From Pyrinomonadaceae bacterium (GTDB taxonomy: Bacteria; Acidobacteriota; Blastocatellia; Pyrinomonadales; Pyrinomonadaceae): 5,076 nt of DNA. Below, piece by piece: positions 1-5,076 of the stretch (its first letter is position 1; the number at the start of each line of letters is the position of its first letter). Position numbers and translations under genes: made by a program. The stretch covers positions 1 through 5,076 of the forward strand of contig JACCTF010000459.1 of assembly GCA_013812565.1 (NCBI GenBank), written 5' to 3'. Under the pieces are notes generated by a model. The model did not search any database, had not been told where the DNA came from, and was given only the letters and a program-made list of their open reading frames with translations.

Positions 1-101
1 TGTGCGACTCGATCGAAAATGTCCTCGCCCGCGCGCGCGTTACGCGGCAATTAACGCCGGTAGAGCGGGAGAAGTACCTGCATAAGCCACAGAGAAAGTA
101 A
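1..101 (+). CDS. C-terminal end of a WD40-repeat / ATPase-associated protein (5' end outside window)
   Basis: Only the last 32 codons are present, read from base 3 and ending in TAA at 99-101. The readable residues include LARARVTRQLTPVEREKYLH. A tail of the form 'A-R-x-x-T-R-x-L-T-x-x-E-x-x-x-Y-L' is typical of the extreme C-terminus of large bacterial WD40-repeat proteins and NACHT/AAA-type signalling ATPases, where it follows the last beta-propeller blade. In those proteins the tail usually ends in a short Cys-Pro or His-rich stretch. Here it ends instead in KPQRK, encoded by DNA that resembles a dispersed repeat (see findings). The assignment rests on this short motif alone. The function of the full protein cannot be read, and the frame could belong to a different WD40-type family. 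It shows no evident functional link to lpxA downstream. Confidence 0.55.
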   Translation, partial: CDSIENVLARARVTRQLTPVEREKYLHKPQRK

Positions 102-407
102 AAGCCGCGCACCTCTCATGCCAATCGTACAGCCTCGACAGTCCTGCCACGGCAAGCCGTCAGCGGCGCAGGCAGAGGGCTGTGTACTGAGGCCTGTACG
201 CATCTACCCAGCAGTTCCTTAATACTGAATACCGGGTAGCGTCAGGGCCAGATGGCGAGCAAGCTGTTTACGCGAAGGATTCGCTTATCAGCACCGTGGA
301 TGAACGCGGACGGATGCGTACGTGGAAAGAAGAAGCGGCTTACTTGAACCACCTGGTTGCTGCGGCAAAAGGCGGCATGTACCATCGCGCTGAGCTTGAA
401 GATCGTT
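102..407. other. Gap upstream of lpxA with no convincing gene
   Basis: This 306-base stretch lies between the WD40-type gene end and lpxA. I see no RNA gene and no clear promoter. Two small inverted repeats are visible. ACGG/CCGT around a CAAG loop (149-160) is nested inside CTGCC/GGCAG (144-148 and 171-175). CTACCC/GGGTAG (204-209 and 234-239) has a 24-base loop. Neither is followed by a T run, so neither is a standard intrinsic terminator. One + strand frame is open from 191 to 496. Its part before lpxA has a protein-like composition but I do not recognise it (see findings). The stretch presumably carries the lpxA promoter, but I cannot place it. Confidence 0.6.
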
Positions 408-1220
408 ATGGATGTTCATCCGACAGCCGTGATCAGCCCGGGCGCGTCGTGCGCGGCCGATGCACGCGTCGGGCCATACGCTGTAATCGAAAATGATGTG
501 GCGATCGGTCTCGGATGCGAGATCGGCGCTCACGCGGTCATCAAACGATTCACCACTTTGGGTCGCCGCAATCGCGTTCATGAACACGTTGTTTTGGGCG
601 GTGAACCGCAGGATCTAAAGTTCAAGGGTGAAGCGAGCCGTCTGGTGATTGGCGATGACAACACAATCCGCGAGCATGTGACGATTCACCGGGCGAGCGG
701 TGAGGGAGAAACAACGCGCGTCGGCGATCGTAACTTCATCATGATCGGCACTCACATTGCGCATAACTGCGAGGTGGGCGACGACAACATCTTCGCTAAT
801 GGCGCGGCGCTCGCCGGTCATATCACTGTTGAAGATCACGTCTTTCTGTCGTCGAACGTTGGCTGCCATCAGTTTGTGCGGATCGGACGCTTCGCGATGG
901 TCGGCGGCAAATCAAAGATCGTCCAGGACGTGCTGCCGTTCTTCACCACGGATGGTAATCCGCCGAGCGTGCGCGGCTTAAACTCTGTGGGACTCAGGCG
1001 GGCCGGATTCTCAAGTGAACAGCGACGTTTGTTGAGGGCTGCTTATCAAACACTGTTCTTTGCCGGGTTGCCGTTCGAAGATGCGCTTCGCGAAGTGGAA
1101 CAGATAAAGGACGAACACGTGCAGCATCTGGTCAGCTTCATACGCGCTTCGCACCGAGGTGTTACTCGCACGAGAAGCGGCAGGAATGATGAACTCGCGG
1201 AGGAATCAGTTGTACTGTGA
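408..1220 (+). CDS. lpxA: UDP-N-acetylglucosamine O-acyltransferase LpxA
   Basis: LpxA transfers a (R)-3-hydroxyacyl chain from acyl carrier protein to the 3-OH of UDP-GlcNAc, the first step of lipid A synthesis, in the cytoplasm. The protein is 270 residues (E. coli 262). Hexapeptide repeats of a left-handed beta-helix fill residues 1 to about 185, starting with the characteristic HPTAVI. A helical C-terminal region follows and includes GLRRAGF (195-201) and FIRASHRG (244-251). Family motifs are GGEPQDLKF (64-72), HIAH (116-119), AGH (136-138) and HQF (154-156). By alignment with E. coli, His119 is the catalytic base, and His116, His138 and His154 match H122, H144 and H160. Gly167 occupies the acyl-length ruler position (E. 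coli Gly173). The ATG at 408 is chosen because HPTAVI normally begins at residue 3-5; GAAG at 399-402 is a weak ribosome site. An in-frame TTG at 357 would add 17 unrelated residues. The last 20 residues are a nonconserved tail. Confidence 0.95.
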   Translation: MDVHPTAVISPGASCAADARVGPYAVIENDVAIGLGCEIGAHAVIKRFTTLGRRNRVHEHVVLGGEPQDLKFKGEASRLVIGDDNTIREHVTIHRASGEGETTRVGDRNFIMIGTHIAHNCEVGDDNIFANGAALAGHITVEDHVFLSSNVGCHQFVRIGRFAMVGGKSKIVQDVLPFFTTDGNPPSVRGLNSVGLRRAGFSSEQRRLLRAAYQTLFFAGLPFEDALREVEQIKDEHVQHLVSFIRASHRGVTRTRSGRNDELAEESVVL

Positions 1221-1281
1221 TCGCGAGGTCATAAGGTCAACAAAGTTAAGACAGTAAGATCAAAGGCCGCGCCAACGTTTT

Positions 1282-2340
1282 ATGAGAAAACAAAGTGTAC
1301 GAAGAACCGTTGCTGAGTTGGCGGAGCACGTCGGCGGGCGTGTGATCGGTGATGGAAGCGTTATGGTTGAACGTGTCGCGAGCATCGAAAGCGCGGGCGC
1401 GGGCGCTATCGCTTTCGTAGAAGACGCGAAGTTACTGGAGAATGCGCAGAACAGCCGCGCGTCGTGTCTCATTGTTCCACCGGGCGCGCACGCTAATGCA
1501 GAGTCTCTTATTGAAACAGCCAGACCAAAGCTCGCCTTCGCACGCATCGCCGAACTGCTGCACCCGCCGAAACAATACCAACCCGGAATTCATCCGACGA
1601 GCGTTGTCGCCGCTAGCGCGAGGATTGATGCGAGTGTTTTCGTTGGTCCCCATGCACACATTGGTGAACGCACGCGCATCAATGCCGGAGCGCAAGTTCA
1701 TGCCGGGGTCGTGATCGGCGATGATGTGCGCGTCGGGAGGAATTGCGTGCTTCATCCAAATGTGGTGCTCTATGATGCGGTCACTTTAGGCGAGCGTGTG
1801 ACGCTTCATGCGGGTGCGTGCATCGGTGCGGATGGTTTCGGGTATGTGCGCGGTGATGCGGGCTATCACAAGTTCCCGCAGATCAGCACCGTGGTAATCG
1901 AAGATGATGTGGAGATTGGAGCACACACGTGCATAGATCGCGGCGCGCTTGGAGAAACACATATCGGGCGAGGAACGAAGATCGACAATCTTGTACAGAT
2001 TGCGCACAACGTGTTCATCGGCGAGCGCGTTGTGATCGCGGCGCAGACTGGAATTTCAGGAAGCTGTGTGATTGAGGACGATGCTGTTATCGGCGGGCAG
2101 GTTGGGATGGGTGATCATGTGCGCATCCGGCGCGGCGCGGTGATCGGTTCAAAAGCCGGCATCCTGCCCGGCAAGATTGTGCGCGCCGGGACAGTGATGT
2201 GGGGTGTGCCGGTACGTCCGCTTGATGAATACAAACGCCTCAACGCGCACTGGGGACGTCTGCCGCAGATGCGCGAGGATCTGGATGAGCTACGTCAACA
2301 GGTAAAGGAACTCGCTGCGCGGCTTGCCGAAAAGCAGTGA
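1282..2340 (+). CDS. lpxD: UDP-3-O-(3-hydroxyacyl)glucosamine N-acyltransferase LpxD
   Basis: LpxD adds the second (R)-3-hydroxyacyl chain, to the 2-amino group of UDP-3-O-acyl-glucosamine, after LpxC deacetylation. It is a cytoplasmic homotrimer. The protein is 352 residues (E. coli 341). The order is an N-terminal uridine-binding domain (about 1-100), a hexapeptide left-handed beta-helix (about 101-310, from GIHPTSVV) and a charged helical C-terminus (about 313-352, with a likely coiled coil from 330). Key motifs are IGADGFGYV (181-189), IDRGALGET (218-226) and QIAHNVFIG (239-247). His242 aligns with catalytic E. coli His239, and His279 with His276. In the N-domain, the usual 'F-L-x-N-x-K' appears as FVEDAK (45-50), with Asp in place of Asn. 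The ATG at 1282 begins right before the conserved N-domain and has no clear Shine-Dalgarno. The 61-base gap after lpxA has no terminator, which suggests co-transcription. In proteobacteria lpxD precedes fabZ and lpxA; here the order is lpxA-lpxD with no fabZ. Confidence 0.96.
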   Translation: MRKQSVRRTVAELAEHVGGRVIGDGSVMVERVASIESAGAGAIAFVEDAKLLENAQNSRASCLIVPPGAHANAESLIETARPKLAFARIAELLHPPKQYQPGIHPTSVVAASARIDASVFVGPHAHIGERTRINAGAQVHAGVVIGDDVRVGRNCVLHPNVVLYDAVTLGERVTLHAGACIGADGFGYVRGDAGYHKFPQISTVVIEDDVEIGAHTCIDRGALGETHIGRGTKIDNLVQIAHNVFIGERVVIAAQTGISGSCVIEDDAVIGGQVGMGDHVRIRRGAVIGSKAGILPGKIVRAGTVMWGVPVRPLDEYKRLNAHWGRLPQMREDLDELRQQVKELAARLAEKQ

Positions 2341-2369
2341 CGATCTACGACTCTTCACATATATCAATG

Positions 2370-2386
2370 TCGGGTTCAACACCCGA
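2370..2386 (+). other. Short hairpin shaped like a tRNA T-arm
   Basis: TCGGG and CCCGA pair perfectly around the 7-base loop TTCAACA, which fits the tRNA T-loop pattern TTCRANN. It begins 30 bases after the lpxD stop. No matching acceptor, D or anticodon arms can be found upstream, because the space is occupied by the end of lpxD, so this is not a tRNA gene. It has no downstream T run, so it is not a standard terminator. It could be a tRNA-fragment scar of an integration event, an RNA 3'-end hairpin for lpxAD, or chance. Confidence 0.35.
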
Positions 2387-2420
2387 TGTCATAAAAGTAC
2401 CGCGTGCATTATTCGAGCGG

Positions 2421-2651
2421 CTGACAGATACGCTGTGCTATGCCGCATGATTGGATAAAGTCGAGCTTAGGGAGCTATTCGGGCGCGTCATTACTCCGCA
2501 AGCAGTCTTTGACGAAATGCAGCGAGAGAAGACGCCCCAAGAGGTGAAAGCGTGGATTGATGCGCGTCCGGCATGGCTTGAGGTACGACAAGCTGATACA
2601 GTTCGAATCATAATCTCATCTCCTCGACATCCCGAATATTATCATCAGTAA
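2421..2651 (+). pseudogene. Decayed PIN-domain toxin fragment (DUF3368/VapC-like)
   Basis: After a TGA at 2448-2450, an open frame reads LDKVELRELFGRVITPQAVF and continues through DEM, TPQEVKAWIDARPAWLEVRQ to TAA at 2649-2651. This resembles the middle of PIN-domain toxin-like proteins, RNases of toxin-antitoxin pairs, whose intact form begins 'ADTGPLNYL..I(G/D)xx(D/E)LL..LFGRV.IP.AV..E' and continues 'P..V..W....PAWLEV'. In the same frame just before the stop, TDT (2424-2432) could be the relic of the ADT active-site motif, with about two codons lost. The second half of a PIN domain, with its remaining acidic residues, is missing. After WLEVRQADT the frame runs into unrelated residues and stops. 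The fragment is therefore broken by a nonsense codon and truncated at the 3' end, and should be inactive. No intact antitoxin gene is present beside it. Assignment is from remembered family patterns, not a search. Confidence 0.55.
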
Positions 2652-2667
2652 GGGAAGCACGCCGAAC

Positions 2668-2687
2668 TCAACTTAGACGTTGATTTT
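2668..2687 (+). terminator. Weak hairpin with T-rich tail between lpxD and ettA
   Basis: TCAAC (2668-2672) and GTTGA (2679-2683) pair around a 6-base loop and are followed directly by TTTT, then CACTTTC. The stem is only 5 bp and AT-rich, so it is a poor intrinsic terminator. Its place between the convergent lpxAD and ettA units makes it the best candidate for ending + strand transcription. The - strand side has no T run. Confidence 0.3.
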
Positions 2688-2695
2688 CACTTTCA

Positions 2696-4381
2696 CTAAC
2701 GTGTCAACTGACGATACTTAATCCGATGCGGTTGCTCCGCTGCTGCGCCCAGTCTCGCCCGGCGATCCGCTTCGTAAGCCGAGTAGTTGCCTTCAAACCA
2801 CATGACGCGGCTGTCGCCTTCAAAGGCAAGAATGTGCGTCGCGATGCGGTCGAGAAACCAACGGTCGTGGCTGATCACGACAGCACAGCCGGCGAAATTT
2901 TCCAGCGCTTCTTCGAGAGCGCGCATCGTGTTGACATCAAGGTCGTTGGTTGGCTCGTCAAGCAATAGCACGTTGGCTTCCTGCTTGAGCATCTTTGCGA
3001 GGTGCACGCGGTTGCGCTCGCCGCCGGAGAGCAGGCCGACTTTCTTCTGTTGATCCGAGCCTGAGAAGTTGAACCTGCCGACGTAGGCGCGTGAGTTGAC
3101 TTGCCGTGTGCCGAGTTGAACGACATCCAATCCATCCGCGATCTCTTCCCAAATGGTTTTGTTCGCGTCGAGCTTATCGCGGCTTTGATCGACGTAGGCC
3201 AGCTTGACCGTCGCGCCCTTTTGGATTGTGCCGCGATCCGGCTTTTCCTCGTCCGTGATCATGCGGAAGAGGGTGGTCTTGCCTGCGCCGTTGGGGCCGA
3301 TGACGCCGACGATGCCGCCCGGTGGAAGTGAAAACTTCATATCCTCAACCAGCAGCCGCTCGCCATAAGCTTTCGCGACACCCTCGGCTTTGATGACAAC
3401 GTCGCCGAGTCGTGGGCCAGGCGGAATGTAGAGTTCTAAATCTTCCCGTGCGCCCCGCTCGCTCGCTTGATTGAGCAGAGATTCGTATGAATTGATGCGC
3501 GCTTTCGACTTCGCCTGACGGCCTTTGGGCGACATCCTGATCCATTCCAGTTCGCGCTGGAGAGTTCGCTGTCGCTCGGATTCGGTGCGCTCTTCCTGCC
3601 GAAGACGCGCCTGCTTTTGTTCGAGCCAAGACGAATAGTTGCCTTGCCACGGGATGCCCTGGCCGCGGTCGAGTTCGAGAATCCACCCGGCGACGTTATC
3701 AAGAAAGTAGCGGTCGTGTGTGACGGCGATGACGGTGCCCGGATACTTCTGCAAATGTTGTTCAAGCCACTGCACAGACTCGGCGTCCAAGTGGTTCGTC
3801 GGTTCGTCGAGCAGCAGGATGTCGGGTTGTTGCAGCAGCAGACGACACAGTGCGACGCGACGCTTTTCGCCGCCAGAGAGAACTTTGATAGGCGTGTCGC
3901 CGGGCGGACAGCGCAGGGCATCCATCGCCATCTCAAGGCGCGAATCGAGGTCCCAAGCGTCGAGCGCGTCGAGCTTCTCCTGCACTGTGCCCTGCCGCTC
4001 AAGCAGTTGGGTCATCTCGTCATCGGTCATGGCTTCGGCAAACCGGGCGTTGATCGCTTCGTACTCTTTGAGAAGATCGACCGTCGCCTGCACTGCCTGT
4101 TCGACTGTCTCGCGCACGGTCTTTGTCTCATCCAACTGCGGCTCCTGTTCGAGAAAGCCGACGGTGTGACCTGGTGAAAGAACAGTCTCGCCGTTAAACT
4201 CGCGATCCACCCCGGCAAGGATGCGCAGCAGGCTGGATTTGCCTGATCCGTTCAAGCCGAGGACGCCGATCTTTGCCCCGTAGAAGTATGACAGGTAGAT
4301 GTCTTTAAGAACCGGTTTCTTGTCGTAGTATTTGCTCACTCCGATCATGGAGTAGATAACTTTGTTGGGTGCGGTGCTCAT
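2696..4381 (-). CDS. ettA: Energy-dependent translational throttle protein EttA (ABC-F ATPase)
   Basis: EttA is a soluble ABC-F ATPase that binds the ribosomal E site and gates the first steps of elongation according to the ATP/ADP ratio. It is not a transporter and has no membrane segment. The protein is 561 residues (E. coli 555) and aligns over its whole length. ABC domain 1 has Walker [10 protein letters not shown] (42-50), an EttA-type arm insertion (about 95-140), signature LSGGEKRR (168-175), Walker [13 protein letters not shown] (188-199) with catalytic Glu193, and switch His222. The basic P-site tRNA-interaction linker (about 245-325) carries [12 protein letters not shown] (284-295). 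ABC domain 2 has GPNGAGKTT (362-370), LSGGERNR (451-458), [12 protein letters not shown] (471-482) with Glu476, and His505. The C-terminus RIKYRQLTR matches the family's RIKYKR-type end. All catalytic residues are intact. The start is supported by AGGA on the - strand at 4391-4394, 9 bases before the ATG. It is convergent with lpxD and divergent from msrP. Confidence 0.97.
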   Translation of the reverse strand: MSTAPNKVIYSMIGVSKYYDKKPVLKDIYLSYFYGAKIGVLGLNGSGKSSLLRILAGVDREFNGETVLSPGHTVGFLEQEPQLDETKTVRETVEQAVQATVDLLKEYEAINARFAEAMTDDEMTQLLERQGTVQEKLDALDAWDLDSRLEMAMDALRCPPGDTPIKVLSGGEKRRVALCRLLLQQPDILLLDEPTNHLDAESVQWLEQHLQKYPGTVIAVTHDRYFLDNVAGWILELDRGQGIPWQGNYSSWLEQKQARLRQEERTESERQRTLQRELEWIRMSPKGRQAKSKARINSYESLLNQASERGAREDLELYIPPGPRLGDVVIKAEGVAKAYGERLLVEDMKFSLPPGGIVGVIGPNGAGKTTLFRMITDEEKPDRGTIQKGATVKLAYVDQSRDKLDANKTIWEEIADGLDVVQLGTRQVNSRAYVGRFNFSGSDQQKKVGLLSGGERNRVHLAKMLKQEANVLLLDEPTNDLDVNTMRALEEALENFAGCAVVISHDRWFLDRIATHILAFEGDSRVMWFEGNYSAYEADRRARLGAAAEQPHRIKYRQLTR

Positions 4382-4390
4382 CGAATAGTT

Positions 4391-4394
4391 TCCT
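4391..4394 (-). promoter_or_regulatory. Shine-Dalgarno of ettA
   Basis: AGGA on the - strand, within TTAGGAAAC, lies 9 bases upstream of the ettA ATG (4379-4381). It fixes the start that gives the family's N-terminal length. A TACAAT on the - strand at 4402-4407 could serve as a -10 box, but no good -35 lies at the right distance, so I do not call a promoter. Confidence 0.65.
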
Positions 4395-4430
4395 AAATTA
4401 CATTGTAGGGATTACAAAATCACCGGATTA

Positions 4431-4518
4431 GCCACGGAGACCGGAGAGGCACGGAGATGAAGACAAAGTTTTTCACTAATTCCATGTGGTTGCTCTGTGT
4501 CTGCGGTGCCTCTGTGGC
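4431..4518. repeat. Palindromic dispersed-type repeat between ettA and msrP
   Basis: The left arm 4431-4456 (starting GCCACGGAG, ending GGCACGGAG) is an imperfect inverted copy of the right arm 4493-4518 (CTCTGTGTCTG through GCCTCTGTGGC). By eye 17 of 26 positions pair without gaps, the outer ends pair best, and several mismatches are G/A changes that would still allow G-U pairing in RNA. Each arm also contains an internal echo of CACGGAG/CTCTGTG. About 36 bases of AT-rich spacer separate the arms. Elements with 'GCCACAGAGACACAGAG' arms are familiar as multicopy intergenic palindromes in several environmental phyla. That is general knowledge; copy number in this genome cannot be seen here. 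Confidence 0.6.
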
Positions 4519-4537
4519 AAGTTTTACATGATCAATG

Positions 4538-4557
4538 TTTGACGCCGGGCCGTCAAA
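4538..4557. promoter_or_regulatory. Perfect 7-bp inverted repeat upstream of msrP
   Basis: TTTGACG (4538-4544) and CGTCAAA (4551-4557) are exact inverted copies around CCGGGC. The 20-base palindrome lies 75 bases before the msrP ATG and about 155 bases before the ettA start on the other strand. It has no adjoining T run on either strand, so it suits a dimeric repressor or activator site better than a terminator. No regulator gene is in the window to assign to it. Confidence 0.4.
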
Positions 4558-4632
4558 TGCTCGCCGAAAGATTTTTGGTAGAAACCATCCGAAGCGATCA
4601 AGCATCCAAGAGCAACTACGAACAGAAGCCCA

Positions 4633-5076
4633 ATGTTGATCAAGAGACCCGATAGCATCAAGTCAAGCGAAATTACGGATGAGAAGCTGTATCTTGCGCG
4701 CCGGACGTTTATGCGCGGAGCAGTGCTCGCCGCGACCACCGTCGCAACCGGAGCTTTGTACCGCACGCTCCTCGCCCCGAATCCCAAAACAGTTGCGGAG
4801 GGGCAGTCAGCAGAATCTGCGCCGGATCAGTCATCGCTTGCCGGCGAGAACCTCACACCCTACGAAGACATCACCAACTATAACAACTTCTATGAATTTT
4901 CGACCGACAAGTCTGCGGTTGCGCAAAAGGCGAAGAACTTTGTGACGCGCCCGTGGACCGTCGCGGTCGAAGGCTTCGTTCATAAACCTGGGGTTTATGA
5001 CATTGACGATTTGCTGAAAGCGAATCCGCAGGAGGAGCGCGTCTACCGTCTGCGGTGCGTCGAAGGGTGGTCGATG
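4633..5076 (+). CDS. msrP: Periplasmic methionine sulfoxide reductase catalytic subunit MsrP (YedY), partial
   Basis: MsrP is a molybdopterin enzyme that reduces protein-bound methionine sulfoxide in the periplasm, taking electrons from the haem membrane protein MsrQ. The first 148 residues are present and the 3' end is outside the window. A twin-arginine signal is visible: ARRTFMRG (22-29) followed by a hydrophobic stretch (about 29-47), so export is folded and through Tat. Family motifs are NYNNFYEFSTDK (82-93), RPWTVAVEG (106-114) and YRLRCVEGWSM (138-148). Cys142 is the molybdenum ligand equivalent to mature E. coli Cys102. ATG 4633 is the only ATG between the upstream in-frame stop (TAG 4579-4581) and the Tat motif. 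It gives a 22-residue n-region, similar to E. coli. The ribosome site is weak (AGAAG at 4624-4628). ettA is divergent. msrQ would be expected downstream but is not in view. The sulfite-oxidase-fold family is broad, but the NNFYEF and C-V-E-x-W-S-M motifs favour MsrP. Confidence 0.93.
   Translation, partial: MLIKRPDSIKSSEITDEKLYLARRTFMRGAVLAATTVATGALYRTLLAPNPKTVAEGQSAESAPDQSSLAGENLTPYEDITNYNNFYEFSTDKSAVAQKAKNFVTRPWTVAVEGFVHKPGVYDIDDLLKANPQEERVYRLRCVEGWSM

Noticed and set aside
144..175. Nested inverted repeats as a terminator for the WD40-type gene
   Set aside because: The stems are short and interrupted and no T run follows.
357..407. In-frame TTG start adding 17 residues to LpxA
   Set aside because: The extra residues are not LpxA-like, and the ATG at 408 places HPTAVI at the family's normal position.
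288..587. 99-residue open frame on the - strand over the lpxA start
   Set aside because: It lies mostly antisense to the conserved lpxA 5' end, has no recognisable motif, and looks like a shadow.
2318..2395. A tRNA gene around the T-arm-like hairpin
   Set aside because: No acceptor, D or anticodon stem can be formed, and the required 5' part would overlap the lpxD coding end.
3617..4177. 186-residue + strand open frame inside ettA
   Set aside because: It is antisense to the highly conserved ABC domain 1 of EttA; its openness follows from ettA codon bias.
4431..4518. CRISPR repeats
   Set aside because: There are only two inverted arms, with no direct-repeat and spacer periodicity.
4524..4787. 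87-residue - strand frame with hydrophobic stretches near msrP
   Set aside because: Much of it is antisense to the msrP Tat-signal region; the hydrophobic runs come from the complementary strand of that region.

Overview
The window suggests a Gram-negative, LPS-making bacterium of moderately high GC. It carries two lipid A acyltransferase genes and a Tat-exported periplasmic methionine sulfoxide reductase, so it should have an outer membrane and a periplasm. The lineage is inference. A WD40/ATPase-type protein tail, a lipid A pair separated from the usual fabZ/lpxB neighbours, and a 'CCACGGAGA...TCTGTGGC' type palindromic repeat together remind me of Acidobacteriota (Blastocatellia-like). I cannot confirm that from this sequence alone.

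Layout. Bases 1-101 hold the last 32 codons of a gene cut by the window edge, probably a WD40-repeat or ATPase-associated protein. Bases 102-407 have no convincing gene, though one unrecognised open frame runs through and into the start of lpxA. Then come lpxA (408-1220) and lpxD (1282-2340) on the + strand, 61 bases apart and probably co-transcribed. Bases 2341-2695 hold a T-arm-like hairpin, a decayed PIN-domain toxin remnant and a weak terminator-like hairpin. ettA lies on the - strand (2696-4381), convergent with lpxAD. Bases 4382-4632 separate ettA from the divergent gene to its right and contain a palindromic dispersed-type repeat and a perfect 7-bp inverted repeat. From 4633 the window enters msrP (yedY), cut off just after its molybdenum-binding cysteine.

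How the genes relate. LpxA and LpxD catalyse the first and third steps of lipid A synthesis; LpxC, which acts between them, is not in the window. EttA is a ribosome-associated ABC-F protein and MsrP repairs oxidised periplasmic proteins; neither has an obvious link to the Lpx genes. The core genes look intact and ordinary. The less ordinary material is in the intergenic stretches: a toxin fossil, repeats and hairpins. I do not see a convincing new multi-gene system here.
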